From NCBI RefSeq assembly GCF_040183065.1, contig NC_091124.1:65573501-65637500 (forward strand): 64,000 nucleotides of DNA, in the 5' to 3' direction. This stretch comes from Periplaneta americana. Taxonomy: Eukaryota > Arthropoda > Insecta > Blattodea > Blattidae. The first letter of the stretch is position 1. Each line of letters begins with the position of its first letter. The notes under the pieces are model-generated. The model searched no databases. It had not been told where the DNA came from and was given only the letters and a program-made list of their open reading frames with translations. The translations under genes were made by a program, and so were the position numbers. Of the stretch, positions 10,771-21,633 are shown one piece after another.

Positions 10771-11856
10771 CAGGGATATCATTTTATTTTTACTAACAGT
10801 TTTAATATTAACCTGGCTATACCTTTGGATTAATGATTGAGACCCGGAAACACCGTTTGCTACCTCCTTCCACGACTGGAGTTCGATGATACTGGCGTAA
10901 AATACAAACAGATCACTTTACTAGGTACAGGAGGGATGAAAAGTAGTTCATCCATTTACGTAAAGTAGGAAATATCGCGATTTTGAGTGTGATAATTTTC
11001 ATTAGGTTTTGTTTAATCAAAATACAGTGCATAAGTGTTTTTACTCACAAACTGAGTTATCCATGCGAACGTATTCATTATGCAGTGTATATTATACTGT
11101 CTATAGCACATTAGCGTACGATAAGAGAATGAAGTTAAAATGAAAAATAACCATATTTTGAAAATGGTGGCCGTTCATTTCGATACAGGCTTCAGTTTTT
11201 TGTGCCTATTAGCTCACTATAGACTTTTGAATCTAATTCTAATTACCAGTTTCGTCCTTCATACTTAGTAACTCATGTTGAAATAATTCTGTACCTATTC
11301 TATAAAAGAGTACCTTACGTACTGTAAATTCAGTCTTCACTTCTGCCCAAGGCGCACAGATAAAATTACTCAGACATGCTATCTACTGTCCGTCCAAGTG
11401 GTTATGTCGCAGGACCGTAGAAAGGGGGGGGGAAATCACGTGATAATTAATTACGTAACAAGGCCCTTTTATTTAAGTTATTTTAAACAGTTGCATAATA
11501 TTACGTAGACGTCCAATTAATTTCTAACAGAAATTAATGTTTTCAGAAAAGAGCTAAGAAAGCCCAGCCACTAGTCTTTACAGTGGAGCGAGCAGAAGCA
11601 GGTGGGTGAAATCGGGATGCGACGTAGGCAAACGGACGACAGTACCTGTGCGAAAAAAAAATTCAGTATTGGAAATTTTTGTCACTGGAAAACGCGAACA
11701 TATTTCTGAAACGTACTATAATCACTAACTCAGTACTGCAGCCTTGCTTCTGTATGGAGGACAGCTGGAACTTGGTTAGTAGAAGGGGTGGGAGTGAAGT
11801 ACATTAAAAAACTCAGGTACAATAAAAGTTGAAGAAAAAATAAAATGATGTCCCTG
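10771..11856. mobile_element. 1.09-kb TIR element, superfamily unresolved
   Basis: The left end CAGGGATATCATTTTATTTT is matched on the opposite strand at the right end by CAGGGACATCATTTTATTTT, and both are flanked by TA. Similarity continues weakly for about 45 bp. The interior holds no recognisable transposase, contains a G-homopolymer at about 11424-11433, and looks non-autonomous. Tc1/mariner is suggested by TA, but CAGGG ends also occur in other superfamilies. Confidence 0.65.
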
Positions 11857-11859
11857 TAC

Positions 11860-12260
11860 TTACTTTTACTTCCCCTTTATTTACGTCTTACACAGAACAT
11901 ATATTATAGAGTCGGCATGTGACTTTATATATTCATTTCCAAAGTTCTCCACAATCTTATTCAAACGATCCTCGGCATTGTAAACGCACTGATCTTGTAC
12001 AACTAAAGATAATTGACACGGTACGTTCGCTGTGTGCTCTACGTGGACGGTCTGTCTTACAACTCCGCAACTATTTTGTATGTGATCCGTACGTACGCAG
12101 GGTCAAGTGACGTCATCCATACTCCTCCGTACAGCTAACTTAACATTCGCTGTCTGTCGTGTTATGGGGCTAAAAATGAATGTTCTACTCATTAGTGTGA
12201 TTTATAAATGACATACACTTCATATACAGTATATATAAGTAACACAGAAACACACAGCGA
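11860..12260. other. Unassigned
   Basis: Nothing recognised. Confidence 0.3.
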
Positions 12261-12264
12261 TCAG

Positions 12265-12525
12265 TGAATTATGACAACGTTCCTACTCGCATCACCGTGT
12301 TGGATCGCTTTTTGCAAGGGGCACGGATATCACAAGACGTTAGTAGGCCTCTAAAGAAACTCTCAACCACGCGGTTTATATGGTGGTCCCATAGTTCAGG
12401 GGTGAAGGACATAATTATATCCAGCTGTGAGTCCGTAGAGCTTGGGTGGGTTTCCACAACATCCTACAGAAATGCTAAATGGGTTGAGATCTGGGTAGTT
12501 TTAGGGATAATCCAAGTAGTGGAAA
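12265..12525 (-). pseudogene. Tc1-like transposase C-terminal fragment
   Basis: On minus, one frame reads NYPDLNPFSIS. After a one-base shift the adjoining frame reads DVVETHPSSTD, then PELWDHHINRVVESFFRGLL. The order SPDLNPIE-like block, D-V-V-E, then E-x-W-x-x-x-x-I-x-R-x-V-x-S is that of the Tc1-family transposase C-terminus. The catalytic glutamate region is corrupted (NPFSIS in place of NPIENLW) and a frameshift separates the two blocks. No inverted repeats were found around it. Confidence 0.65.
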
Positions 12526-12599
12526 GTGCCACTCTGTCTGCCACAACACTGCTGCATAGCGCGGATTCTATGTCATGGTGTATTATGTAGACTAATCCT

Positions 12600-13005
12600 A
12601 GATAAACTCGCAGCCTTCACCATCACAGTCGTATAACCGCTGCAACTATCACAGAGATTTCCCTACTATTCCTCTTGTCGCGACAACCGAGTCCTCCACT
12701 ACTTGCACGTTCCCAATTTCAATCCATTGGTTATAGGCCTAATACTCTGTGAACAGGCATAAGATAAAATACAACAACATTATAACAAATATAAACTATT
12801 TCGAAATGTCGCACCAATAACAAAGTGTAATTTCGAAAGAACATTTCCTTTGAGTGACGATCGAAATAGGTTTATATTTGAAAATTTACGAATCTACACA
12901 GTTGTACATTACAATAAAATTAGTGACATTTAAAGTACATAATTCATTTTATTTAAAATGTATCACCATTTTATATAAAGAAAGGAATGTGGTAAGTCGC
13001 TTTCC
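12600..13005. other. Unassigned
   Basis: No recognisable element or gene; AT-rich towards 13 kb. Confidence 0.3.
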
Positions 13006-13011
13006 TAAATA

Positions 13012-13230
13012 GGGTAAAGGTTGGTATTATTGTGATATGAGTAATATTGTGATTTGCACAATATTGTGATGTTACAATTTTACTGAGCGAGAGGAAGTTC
13101 GGTTTTTTGCGTCACTGTATTAAGGGAATGTTCGTGGACAATTTTATGCACAAAACCGGTCCTTCTCTCGCTCAGTAAAATTGTAATACATTCTCAAAAA
13201 GAACTATCACAATATTATCAACCTTTACCC
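13012..13230. mobile_element. Hairpin MITE, TA target
   Basis: The 219-bp element has ends GGGTAAAGGTTGGTATTATT and GGGTAAAGGTTGATAATATT (opposite strand) and a second inverted block ACAATTTTACTGAGCGAGAG on both sides. TA lies immediately outside each end. No coding capacity. Ends and target suit a mariner-derived MITE. Confidence 0.85.
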
Positions 13231-13323
13231 TATGTGTTATACTCTATTAGTTGTAGTTACTAGATCATACCGAGCAATGTTTTGATTAAAGTATAGCTTG
13301 CTCTGTAAAAGTCAGTGTATTAG

Positions 13324-13505
13324 CACAGTCTAGTATATACAGTCACGAAGCTTAAGTTTATGACGATCTAGGAACAATAGACTCTGCAGTTACTATTTAG
13401 CATTGCCTGTGATGAGGCGATAGTAGCGATCCTAGTGGTTAGCAACTATCTATGGATGCATATTTATTACGTATTGAGCTTCGTGACTGTATATACTAGA
13501 CTGTG
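13324..13505. mobile_element. MITE, family M1, copy 1
   Basis: Inverted ends CACAGTCTAGTATATACAGT run into CACGAAGCTT on the left and CACGAAGCTC on the opposite strand at the right, about 30 bp nearly perfect. The interior contains GTGATGAGGCGATAGTAGCG, shared with copy 2 at 46244-46485. Confidence 0.9.
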
Positions 13506-13611
13506 ATACTACCTTGAGTTGATGTAAAGCAACATGACTTGTATAATACACGACGTAGTTAACTTCATAGGTTCGGTGTCTGAACTTCCATCTCTAGTCA
13601 TCACTCATTGT

Positions 13612-13860
13612 ACACAGTAGCTCAGGCGGTAGACGCGTTTATCTGCTGATGCGGGGCTGAGTTGGGACGTGGGTTCTCTCTCTTCCTCTTCTGTCTTTCC
13701 CTCTCCCTCTTCCGCACTTATTATTGTATTTCTCTTTCTCTTTCTTTTCTCTCCTTTCCTCTGCCTTCCCCTTCTATCTTTTTCTGTTCTCTTTTTCCCT
13801 TTCTCTCTTCAACTTTGTTTTTACTGTCTTTATTTCTATCTCTTCCTTTCCTCATGTGGT
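13612..13860 (+). repeat. SINE head fragment followed by pyrimidine-rich tract
   Basis: GTAGCTCAGGCGGTAGACGC is an A-box-containing tRNA-like start, and GGGACGTGGGTTC is the beginning of a B-box region like the SINE at 56.4 kb. The SINE body is missing after about 60 bp and is replaced by a CT-rich tract (13675-13855). Overlapping open frames here are low-complexity artefacts. Confidence 0.6.
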
Positions 13861-14401
13861 TAGTTATGAAATGGGTGACATTGAAGAAGATTTAAATATG
13901 CTACGCAATAACAGCAAACACTTGACAATGGGCAAGCATGACACCACTGCCAAACAAGACGTAGGCTACAAAAAACTTGGGGATTCCTCGGAGTCTAGAC
14001 CAGAGAGAGTTCGGATTTTTTTCCTCGTTAATTAATTTACCCACCCTTTAAAATATATTGGAGAGAGTCTTTAAATAAGCGACTAAAGAAAAATATTATC
14101 AGGGCAAATTTATTCATATTTAAACACTACACCTCATGATTCACTTAATTCAACGTAGCCAAATCTACTTGAACTTAGCGAAACATAAATGAGCATAATA
14201 AAATTTAAACAAACATAACCGGATCTAGGCAAACCCAACACAATCTCAATGAACATACAAATCTAAATAAACAGAATCAAACCCAGCTCATGCGGAAAGC
14301 AACAGGCAAACCACCCCAGTGTCTTCCTACCTACAGTAGTAAGCCGAAAGAGGGTCGTGGTTCGCATATCATGTCCTCGCCTATAGGATATATCAGTCGT
14401 C

Positions 14402-14624
14402 GATTTGCAAAAGGGGACATGTCCAAAATGACAAAGTGTTGGAAAATCGCAAAAATTATAACTAAGTTAACAAATTAAAATATTCATATATATTTTTTTC
14501 TAATTAGATCACTATGGATACATACATTCAGGATCTATGAACATTTTAATTTTTTAAGTTTGCTTTGGTTTTTTTACGATTTCTCAACACTTTGTCATTT
14601 TGGACTTGTCCTCTTTTGCAAATC
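14402..14624. mobile_element. Hairpin MITE
   Basis: Left arm GATTTGCAAAAGGGGACATG then TCCAAAATGACAAAGTGTTG. The opposite strand of the right arm reads GATTTGCAAAAGAGGACAAG then TCCAAAATGACAAAGTGTTG. Arms are about 55 bp, the total about 223 bp, and the centre is AT-rich. No target duplication was identified. Confidence 0.85.
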
Positions 14625-14699
14625 TCCGACAGAATTATCAGCCTTCGGGCAGATCACCGGCTAACCGTGAATCCAGCTCATGAGTCATAATCACACAGA

Positions 14700-15455
14700 A
14701 TTAAACGAAACAACACAAACAAAATAGTTTAAACTAACCAACAACCCAAACTACAACCAAACAGCCCAAATTAATCAATAAATCAATCAATCAGTCAGTC
14801 AATCAATCAATCAATCATTCAATCATTCAATCAATCAGTCAATCAATCAATCAACCAACCCAACATAAACCAAACGAACCAAATCAACCCAACCCAACCC
14901 AACCCAACCCAACCCAACCCAAACCAACCATCAAAGCTAACCGACCCTACCCAAAAAACAAACCTACCAAAATCAACTAACCAATTAACCCCAATCAATC
15001 AATACATGAAACAAATTAATCATTCAAATTAACCAAATCAATAAACCAACCCAACACAAACCAACCAGCCCAACATTAACGAAATCAAAAAACCAACTCA
15101 AATCAGCATCAATCCAATCCAATCCAAACCAAAATACCAACTCAAACTAGCAATAAACCCAATCCAAACCAACTAACCAACTCAAATAAATAATCAACCC
15201 AACCCAACCCAACCCAGCCCAATGCAACCCAAACCAAACTAAGCAACCAATCAAACTGACAAACCAACCCAAATCCACCAATCAGCCCAAAACAAAACAA
15301 ACCCAACTCAAGCCCTATTCAACCAACACAAATCAACTCCAACCAAACTCAACCAACACAAACAAACCAATCTAACAACCAACCGATCAACCGAACAACT
15401 GATCGACCGACCAAACGACCAACCAAACACAAATTAACCAACATAAGTCAACCAA
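14700..15455 (+). repeat. CA-rich, G-poor simple repeat block
   Basis: The plus strand is built from drifting short motifs: AATC/AGTC tetranucleotides at 14773-14860, seven perfect AACCC units at 14886-14920, then irregular AACCAACCC and AATCCAACC words. Guanine is nearly absent. The block continues beyond the inserted MITE to about 15725. No genes. Confidence 0.85.
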
Positions 15456-15458
15456 CTA

Positions 15459-15672
15459 GGGGAGAGTCGGGTAGTATCGGACATCGGGTAATATCGGACA
15501 GTGGGTTTCTTTCATCTACCACACGATGATAGTACCTGATTGACATGGTTACGTTTCTGTGATGTCGCATAGAGAAACGTAACCATGTCATTCAGGTACT
15601 ACCATATGGTGGTAGATGAAAGAAACGCACTGTCCGATATTACCCGATGTCCGATACTAGCCTACTCTCCCC
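15459..15672. mobile_element. Hairpin MITE with internal direct repeats
   Basis: A 214-bp near-palindrome. Each arm is about 100 bp and begins GGGGAGAGT, followed by two tandem copies of a CGGGTA-TATCGGACA word. TA occurs on both sides. It interrupts the CA-rich repeat block, so it inserted after that block formed. Confidence 0.9.
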
Positions 15673-15729
15673 TAAATCATAATAATCAACCAAGCAACCA
15701 ACCAGAACCAACCAATGATAGCTAACTCA

Positions 15730-17015
15730 AACATGTTTTGTTTCGCTAATAAAGCAAACTCTTCTAACATGACTATGTTCTTTTCAGCGTTCAAATCAGA
15801 TTTTAACAGAAATCTATAGAAAAATCCAGTATTATAATGTATCATGAAATTGGATTCTAGTCGCCGTTTCTATTTTTAAGTCCCTGCTAACAGGATGATA
15901 CTTCTATGTAACGATGGACTGTATCATAGTGCTAGCTGCTGCAACTCCGAACTTGCTCTTGAAACAGTGACGTTTATACCAAAAAAAATGGTTGAATAAA
16001 AGAACAAACAGAAGTACTATCAGAAAGCCTGTTCTAAATACATCTTGGTGCACCGTAAATTTCACCTATATTGATCTAGAACCGAATTCGGTCATTAAGT
16101 GAGGACAGGCAATATATAGGCCTAGTCATTCGGCTCTCTATAAAATTAATTTACACTAGGGTATATAGCCTACATCCGAATTAACTACGATAATAATGTT
16201 TAAATACTCTATGAAAATATTTTTGACAAGACTTCGATTTCAAAAACGGTATTAGTATATTCTACAGTATATAACTTTTTCTAAATTGTGCATTTGGTAT
16301 AAAATGAAGAATAGCGTATACGTTCGTTATAATTTTAAGCTCGAGAAATAAACAATGATTGAGCTTTCATAAACTTGTGTGGTCGCAAAGGGAGCATAAA
16401 ACATTTCCAATTTGGTTCATGGTAGTAACTCTTCATATACACGTTGAATGGACGCAAAAAATGTCACGGGTGGAATATGGACTGCATCATCTACCAAAAT
16501 GGAGGCTGGACAAGTACTGGCTATTCGCTGCAGCCTATCATATCTGACGGAAATATCAGTAATGATATTATGTTAGAAATTTATGCATTTTTATAAAAAA
16601 TAATTTCCATGATGTAAGGAACAATGACGTGAAATTCACATTTGCCTGGCAGCAATGGCCATGATTACCAGTTTCCCCTACAGCATAGATTTTCTTCATT
16701 GTTTTATTATGGTCGATATTTTTTTAGATGTAGGTTCAGAGTTTATTGTCTCTAAAGTACGAGAGTCATCTCTGTGTTCGTTTGCTGCATGTGGCAAAGT
16801 ATGGGATTTAAAGATGACACATACATCCTCGTTGTAAGTTTTTACACGTTTAGCAACAATTCAATTCTTTATCATGTTACAATGATAGTTTTGTCTAAGT
16901 TTATGCATAAAGAAGTTTAACATCATTATCATCATCATATTGGGGTTCTTCTTCGTCTTCTTATTATCCACTTCCGTCTCACTACATTCTCTATTTAATA
17001 TACTTCAAACTTCTC
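15730..17015. other. Unassigned AT-rich stretch
   Basis: No gene, RNA or repeat recognised. Short CATCAT/CTTCTTC runs occur at about 16925-16975. Confidence 0.35.
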
Positions 17016-17020
17016 TTATA

Positions 17021-17925
17021 CAGGGTGTTAAAAAAGTATCCAATATTTTAGGGGGTGATAGTATGCATCAAAACAAGGAAAATGTCTAATAAACATGGGT
17101 CCTACAACACATACTTTCTGAGATCTGAACACTTGTTCATAGGGGGTGTTCAATGTGACGTCTATTTATGGCAATGCACTTTACTGCCCTACAATACAAC
17201 AGACTACCAGATAATCATACCATAGTTTACACCCCTAGTATGGAATACTGATAGGTCATAAGGAATACTGAAGAGAAAAGTTTTATTGCGGATATGAGCA
17301 GGGTTCAGCAGTGATGGTGTTGTGAATTTTCGTAATCAGCATATGTGGGCTGATGAAAATTCCCATGCAGTTGAAGAAATAAGGCATCACCATCGATTCT
17401 CAATCAACGTATGGGCAAGTGTTCTTGGCGATAGATTAAGGGCTATACATGCTACCACAGAGATTAACTGGGGCTCGTTATCAGGACTTTCTTATTAACG
17501 TATTGCCTACTTTGCTGGAGTATGTGCCATGTCAGCAAAGACTACAGATGTGGTTCATGCATGATGGATGGCACACTGACGCATTTTTCCGCAAAGAGCG
17601 TGAACACCTGACGTTGACATTTCAGGACCGCTGGACTGATTGGGGAGGCCTCACACCTTGGTCTGCTCGTTTCTCAAATCTAAATCCCCTAGACTTTTGG
17701 TTATCAAGAACAACCAGGTCAATTTCAAAGAGTGCGTGATTCCTTACGCTGAAGGGCAGAGGAATGCATTGCCATGAGTGGACGTCACATTGAGCATCTC
17801 CTATGAACAAGTGTTCAGATTTCAGAAAGTATGTGTTGTAGGACCCATGTTTATTAAGGCATTTTTTCTTGTTTTGATCCACATTAGCACCTCCTAAAAT
17901 AGTGGATACATTTTTTAACACCTTG
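17021..17925 (+). mobile_element. Mariner/IS630-like transposon with long TIRs
   Basis: The ends are CAGGGTGTTAAAAAAGTATC and, on the other strand, CAAGGTGTTAAAAAATGTAT, and the inverted repeats extend about 150 bp (shared words include AACATGGGTCCTACAACACA). TA flanks both ends. The 905-bp element keeps a central portion of its transposase. Confidence 0.9.
17330..17720 (+). pseudogene. Mariner/IS630-like transposase, central part
   Basis: Plus-strand frames give HMWADENSHAVEEIRHHHRF then SINVWASVLGDRLRAIH. After a break, LPQRLTGARYQDFLINVLP, then MWFMHDGWHTDAFFR, then LNPLDFW. This is the usual order for this insect transposase group: W-A-D-E-N block, L-x-x-R-L-T-G-x-x-Y block, the H-D-G block with the second catalytic aspartate, and the N-P-L-D-F block with the third. 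The S-P-D preceding the last block is changed. The N-terminal DNA-binding part and the C-terminal tail are missing, and the protein is broken by at least one frameshift near 17440. Confidence 0.8.
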
Positions 17926-17929
17926 TATT

Positions 17930-18440
17930 TCCTGAAACGGAACGGTGAAAATAGGAATGATGCAAGTGACCAAGCGGCTTGGAGCTCACACAGACATTTC
18001 ATTCTAGCCCCAAATTCCTTGCAAGGACACGCAATCATTTAACTTTTAACTCTTTTTCCTCGCATTTGCCGCTTATTTAATAATCATCGTCATTCTTTAA
18101 TCACTGTCTAGTGAGGATATCGACATCCCCTCTAACCACTACCTCCGCTCAGGCTTTTCACATCTTCGGCGACACTGCTCTGCCGGTTCTCAGTCGTGCT
18201 ACTGATCATGCTTGCGACATTCCTCCCTCTCATGTGGTAGCTAGGTTAAGTTCATTTTCGGTCTTTCCCTTCAATATCTTGACAAATTATTTCAATGAAA
18301 TGGTGAAAAATGGAGTGAGACAACAGGTCAACACGCTTACAGCGCACAAAGATTCCATCTCACAACTCCAAATTCCCTTCCAAGAACGCACGATCGCATA
18401 CTTGTTTAATCTTTTTTTTTTTTCAAATTTACCCTTCTAT
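17930..18440. other. Unassigned
   Basis: A 158-codon plus-strand frame (18111-18587) is partly low complexity (a CAT run encodes polyhistidine) and shows no known domain. Confidence 0.3.
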
Positions 18441-18441
18441 C

Positions 18442-18483
<42 letters not shown>
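18442..18483 (+). repeat. (ATC)n microsatellite
   Basis: About 14 perfect ATC units. Confidence 0.95.
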
Positions 18484-18699
18484 GGAAGTTTTCTCCACAA
18501 TTTTTATGGAAATATTGGGTATATGGATTACATATAGTCCGACCAAGCGTTCAGCCGATCAGCCGTATCGGCGTAATAGTGAACTAAACGTCTTATGCTA
18601 TTCCTGACAATCACAGAACGCACGTAACATCACACTTGCCAACCTACAAGATATAATGTTAGATATGAAAATTTAATAGTGTATCCTTTCCAATGTTGA

Positions 18700-18728
18700 T
18701 GATAATAATAATAATAATAATAATAATG

Positions 18729-18771
<43 letters not shown>
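18700..18771 (+). repeat. (ATA)n microsatellite
   Basis: Interrupted run of ATA units beside a SINE. A second ATA run lies beyond the adjacent LINE at 19675-19728. Confidence 0.95.
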
Positions 18772-18772
<1 letters not shown>

Positions 18773-18775
18773 TTA

Positions 18776-19022
18776 CTTGTTTACATTAACGACAGTATTT
18801 CAACTTTTAGATTATTTAGAGTCGATGGGATTGCAGATAGCGCAATGGTAATTGGCGAGATGAGGTCGAGGATTCGCCATACATTATCTCAATTTTCCTT
18901 ACGTTTAGGGAAAACTTCGGGTAAAACCCAACCGCGTAATCAACCCAAGACGAAATCGAACGTAAGCCCGAGCCCAACTCCGAATCGGCAGATAAGCGCC
19001 TAGGCCGACTGAGCTACACATA
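18776..19022 (-). mobile_element. SINE, family S2, diverged copy
   Basis: On minus the order is tRNA-like head (GTGTAGCTCAGTCGGCCTAG region), then a GGGTTTTACCCGAAGTTTTC stretch, then CTCATCTCGCCAATTACCAT, ending in a TTAACGACAG-like block. The same order is found at 20955, 29059, 56410 and 58524. The B-box region is degraded. Confidence 0.8.
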
Positions 19023-19027
19023 ATAAT

Positions 19028-19663
19028 ACTTACTTACTTACTGGCTTTTAAGGAACCCGGAGGTTCATTGCCGCCCTCACATAAGCCCGCCATTGGTCCC
19101 TATCCTGAGCAAGATTTATCCCGTCTCTATTATCATATCCCACCTCCCTCAAATCCATTTTAATATTATCCTCCCATCTACGTCTCGGCCTCCCCAAAGG
19201 TCTTTTTCCCTCCGGCCTCCCAACTAACACTCTATATGCATTTCTGGATTCGCCCATACGTGCTACATGCCCTGCCCATCTCAAACGTCTGGATTTAATG
19301 TTCCTAATTATGTCAGGTGAAGAATACAATGCGTGAAGCTCTGTGTTGTGTAACTTTCTCCATTCTCCTGTAACTTCATCCCGCTTAGCCCCAAATATTT
19401 TCCTAAGCACCTTATTCTCAAACACCCTTAACCTACGTTCCTCTCTCAAAGTGAGAGTCCAAGTTTCACAACCATATAGAACAATTGGTGATATAACTGT
19501 TTTATAAATTCTAATTTTCAGATTTTTTGACAGCAGACTGGATGATAAAAGCTTCTCAACAGAATAATAACAGGCATTTCCCATATTTATTCTGTGTTTA
19601 ATTTCCTCCCGAGTATCATTTATATTTGTTACTGTTGCTCCCAGGTATTTGAATTTTTCCACC

Positions 19664-19674
<11 letters not shown>
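19028..19674 (-). mobile_element. LINE family A, 5'-truncated copy
   Basis: 3' part of a non-LTR retrotransposon. The open frame at 19662-19048 encodes 204 residues downstream of the reverse transcriptase active site, including [20 protein letters not shown] near residues 53-72, RLRWAGHVARMGESRNAY and GRPRRRWEDNIKMDLREVG. This R-R-L-R-W-A-G-H-V-A-R-M tail is typical of insect endonuclease-reverse transcriptase elements. The 3' terminus is CCAGTAAGTAAGTAAG, and the 5' end is truncated directly at an ATA microsatellite. This is the best-preserved copy of this segment in the window. I do not assign a LINE clade. Confidence 0.9.

Positions 19675-19728
<54 letters not shown>
19675..19728 (+). repeat. 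(ATA)n microsatellite
   Basis: About 18 ATA units abutting the truncated 5' end of the LINE copy. Confidence 0.95.
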
Positions 19729-19729
<1 letters not shown>

Positions 19730-19739
19730 CAATCTAGGC

Positions 19740-20360
19740 CTATGTAGGTTACCATTCAAAAACTGTTAAAAATAAATGTAACTATATATACACACAGTCA
19801 ACAATAATCATAGCCACTTGTAAATTTATATATGCTAGAAAGAAGTAACAGAAAGAAGTAACCTGAAAGCTAGGGATAAATAATTGCAGCAATTAGTAGA
19901 AGGAAAAGAAACAAACCTACTCAATTACCTCTGCTCCAAAACAGAGGAAACGAGAACAGGATATAAAGGATCACCGGCAATCGTTAGGAAAAAGTACGGG
20001 AAATGGAATGAGAGTCGTGGGTGAAATTTAAATGACCATAACGTAATTGGAAGGGAAAACAATGTATGTAAGTTCTTAGAGTATTTCAGAAATCAAGGAA
20101 GAGAGAATTTGGATTAACTTCCATTACAAAGAATGGCTGATGTTATCAGAAATATGTTTGGTCGAATAACGATATAGAATATCACAGGCACGAATACGTA
20201 GAAGCAAAGTGTGTTGAAATTACACTTGGAAAATTAATAATCGCATGTTATCGGTGTAAAAAGAAAAAGCTCTGGGCACTAGCTAATAGTACAAACAAGA
20301 GTACTTATATTAAAGTACAACTATGTTTCTAAAATATGTTCATAAACTCTATTTTATTAA
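19740..20360. other. Unassigned
   Basis: Nothing recognised. Confidence 0.3.
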
Positions 20361-20378
20361 TATATTTAAAAAGTAAGT

Positions 20379-20839
20379 CTGCAGTAGCTCAACAACAGCC
20401 TAGAAACGAGTCACAAGCTAGATTTCGGCGCCACCACCATCTTGGACAAGACATCAGGTTACTGGGACTAGGTTATCAAGGAAGCCATCGAAATCCAGCT
20501 AGATGGCAATAATTTGAACAGAGAGGGGGGCCTACAGCTGAGTACAGCATGGAAACCTGCCATCAATACGCTTCGACAACCACCACACGGCAGACAGTCG
20601 GGACCAGCAACTAGCTCCTGACTGGCTACCTCTTCCACCAATCAGAATGCGCCTGACGGTCGGGACTGGGAACTAGCTCCTGATTGGCCCGCAGCAGGAA
20701 GTCCTATTATTGCATATTATACCGGCTAGACATGGACCCACATCACTTCATTCCCTGAAGAAGATGGCAGAGTTAGCCATCGAAAGCTTGGAAGCAAATC
20801 TCCAACTCACCTGGCTGAGAACCCGAGACGAGTTTTTCT
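20379..20839 (+). mobile_element. Penelope-like retroelement 3' end
   Basis: Frames at about 20460-20570 read IKEAIEIQLDGNNLNREGGL then QLSTAWKPAI. The pattern R/K-E-A-x-E-I then N-x-x-x-N-R-E-x-G-x-x-L-S-x-x-W is that of the C-terminus of the GIY-YIG endonuclease domain in Penelope-like elements. An untranslated tail follows with the hairpin GATGGC-AGAGTTA-GCCATC next to GAAA. The copy is 5'-truncated and flanked by a 15-bp target duplication with one mismatch (20364-20378 and 20840-20854). Confidence 0.75.
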
Positions 20840-20954
20840 ATTTAAAAAGTAGGTTATATTCCTGAAGAATGAAGAAAAGTAAAAATTAAACCAATCTCGG
20901 AAAGGAAGACAGAAACTTCAGTTCTCATAACACAACTTAAAATCATATTCTGAA

Positions 20955-21216
20955 GCAGGTCATTTAACGACGGTGTGTCAACTACTACGTTATTTATCGT
21001 CTAAGGAATTGGTCATAGAGAAAAAAAATATTTCATCTGATGAGGCGAGGTTTCGCTCTTTGATTACCTAACATTTGCCTTATATATGGGGAAAATCTCG
21101 GGAAAATCCAAACATGTAATCATCCCAGTGGGAATGAAATCCCTGTCCAAGTGTAGTTACGGATCAGCTGGCAAACGTGCATACGACTTGAGCTACATCT
21201 GTGGCCAGTATCACAT
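20955..21216 (-). mobile_element. SINE, family S2, strongly diverged copy
   Basis: It keeps the family order: TTTAACGACGGTGTGTCAAC, then GATGAGGCGAGG, then ATTACCTAACATTTGCCTTA, GGGGAAAATCTCGGGAAAAT and a degraded antisense tRNA-like head ending TTGAGCTACATC. Many substitutions suggest an old insertion. Confidence 0.7.
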
Positions 21217-21279
21217 TGCAAGACGTATTCTTGAGGAAACAAAATGGTTTCCGGAGAGAAAGGTTTCGTGTTTACAATG

Positions 21280-21380
21280 AATTAAATAATGGGGATACTA
21301 AGAGAACTCATATTACAGACATTTATAGCGTTTGTAGACTGCGATAAGGCATTCGAAAACGTTAATAGAAATATATAATG
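21280..21380 (+). pseudogene. LINE reverse transcriptase fragment
   Basis: The frame at 21328-21378 reads AFVDCDKAFENVNRNI and a stop, closely resembling the F-x-D-x-x-K-A-F-D-x-V-N-R segment of non-LTR reverse transcriptases (fingers region containing the first catalytic aspartate). Only this short block is recognisable. It cannot be joined to the other LINE copies here. Confidence 0.55.
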
Positions 21381-21402
21381 AATAATAATGTCCGAATAGA
21401 CA

Positions 21403-21633
21403 TTCTATACTTCGTTGCATAATGTCTGACAGCAGAGGAGGAGAGAAGTGTAATTACTATTCAATCAATGGCAGAGATCTCATTCCACGCTTCTCTGGAA
21501 GATGGGTGGAGGAAAATCGCTTCAGACCGCCCAACTTCAAGATAAGCGTGGAATAAGACCTCTGCAATTGGTCTCTCATCTTCTGACGGCAATCTTTACA
21601 TCTCCTGTCCGACATTATGAACGAAGTATAGAA
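21403..21633. mobile_element. Foldback MITE, 231 bp
   Basis: Left arm TTCTATACTTCGTTGCATAA and TGTCTGACAG; right arm on the opposite strand TTCTATACTTCGTTCATAAT and GTCGGACAG. A second inverted pair near the centre is GGCAGAGATCTCATTCCACG versus TGCAGAGGTCTTATTCCACG. No coding capacity. Confidence 0.85.

Noticed and set aside
14700-15725. CRISPR-like or regularly spaced array
   Set aside because: Irregular short words, no constant repeat and spacer lengths, and a eukaryotic context.
18111-18587. 158-codon frame with a polyhistidine run
   Set aside because: The run is an ATC microsatellite and the rest has no recognisable domain or splice context.
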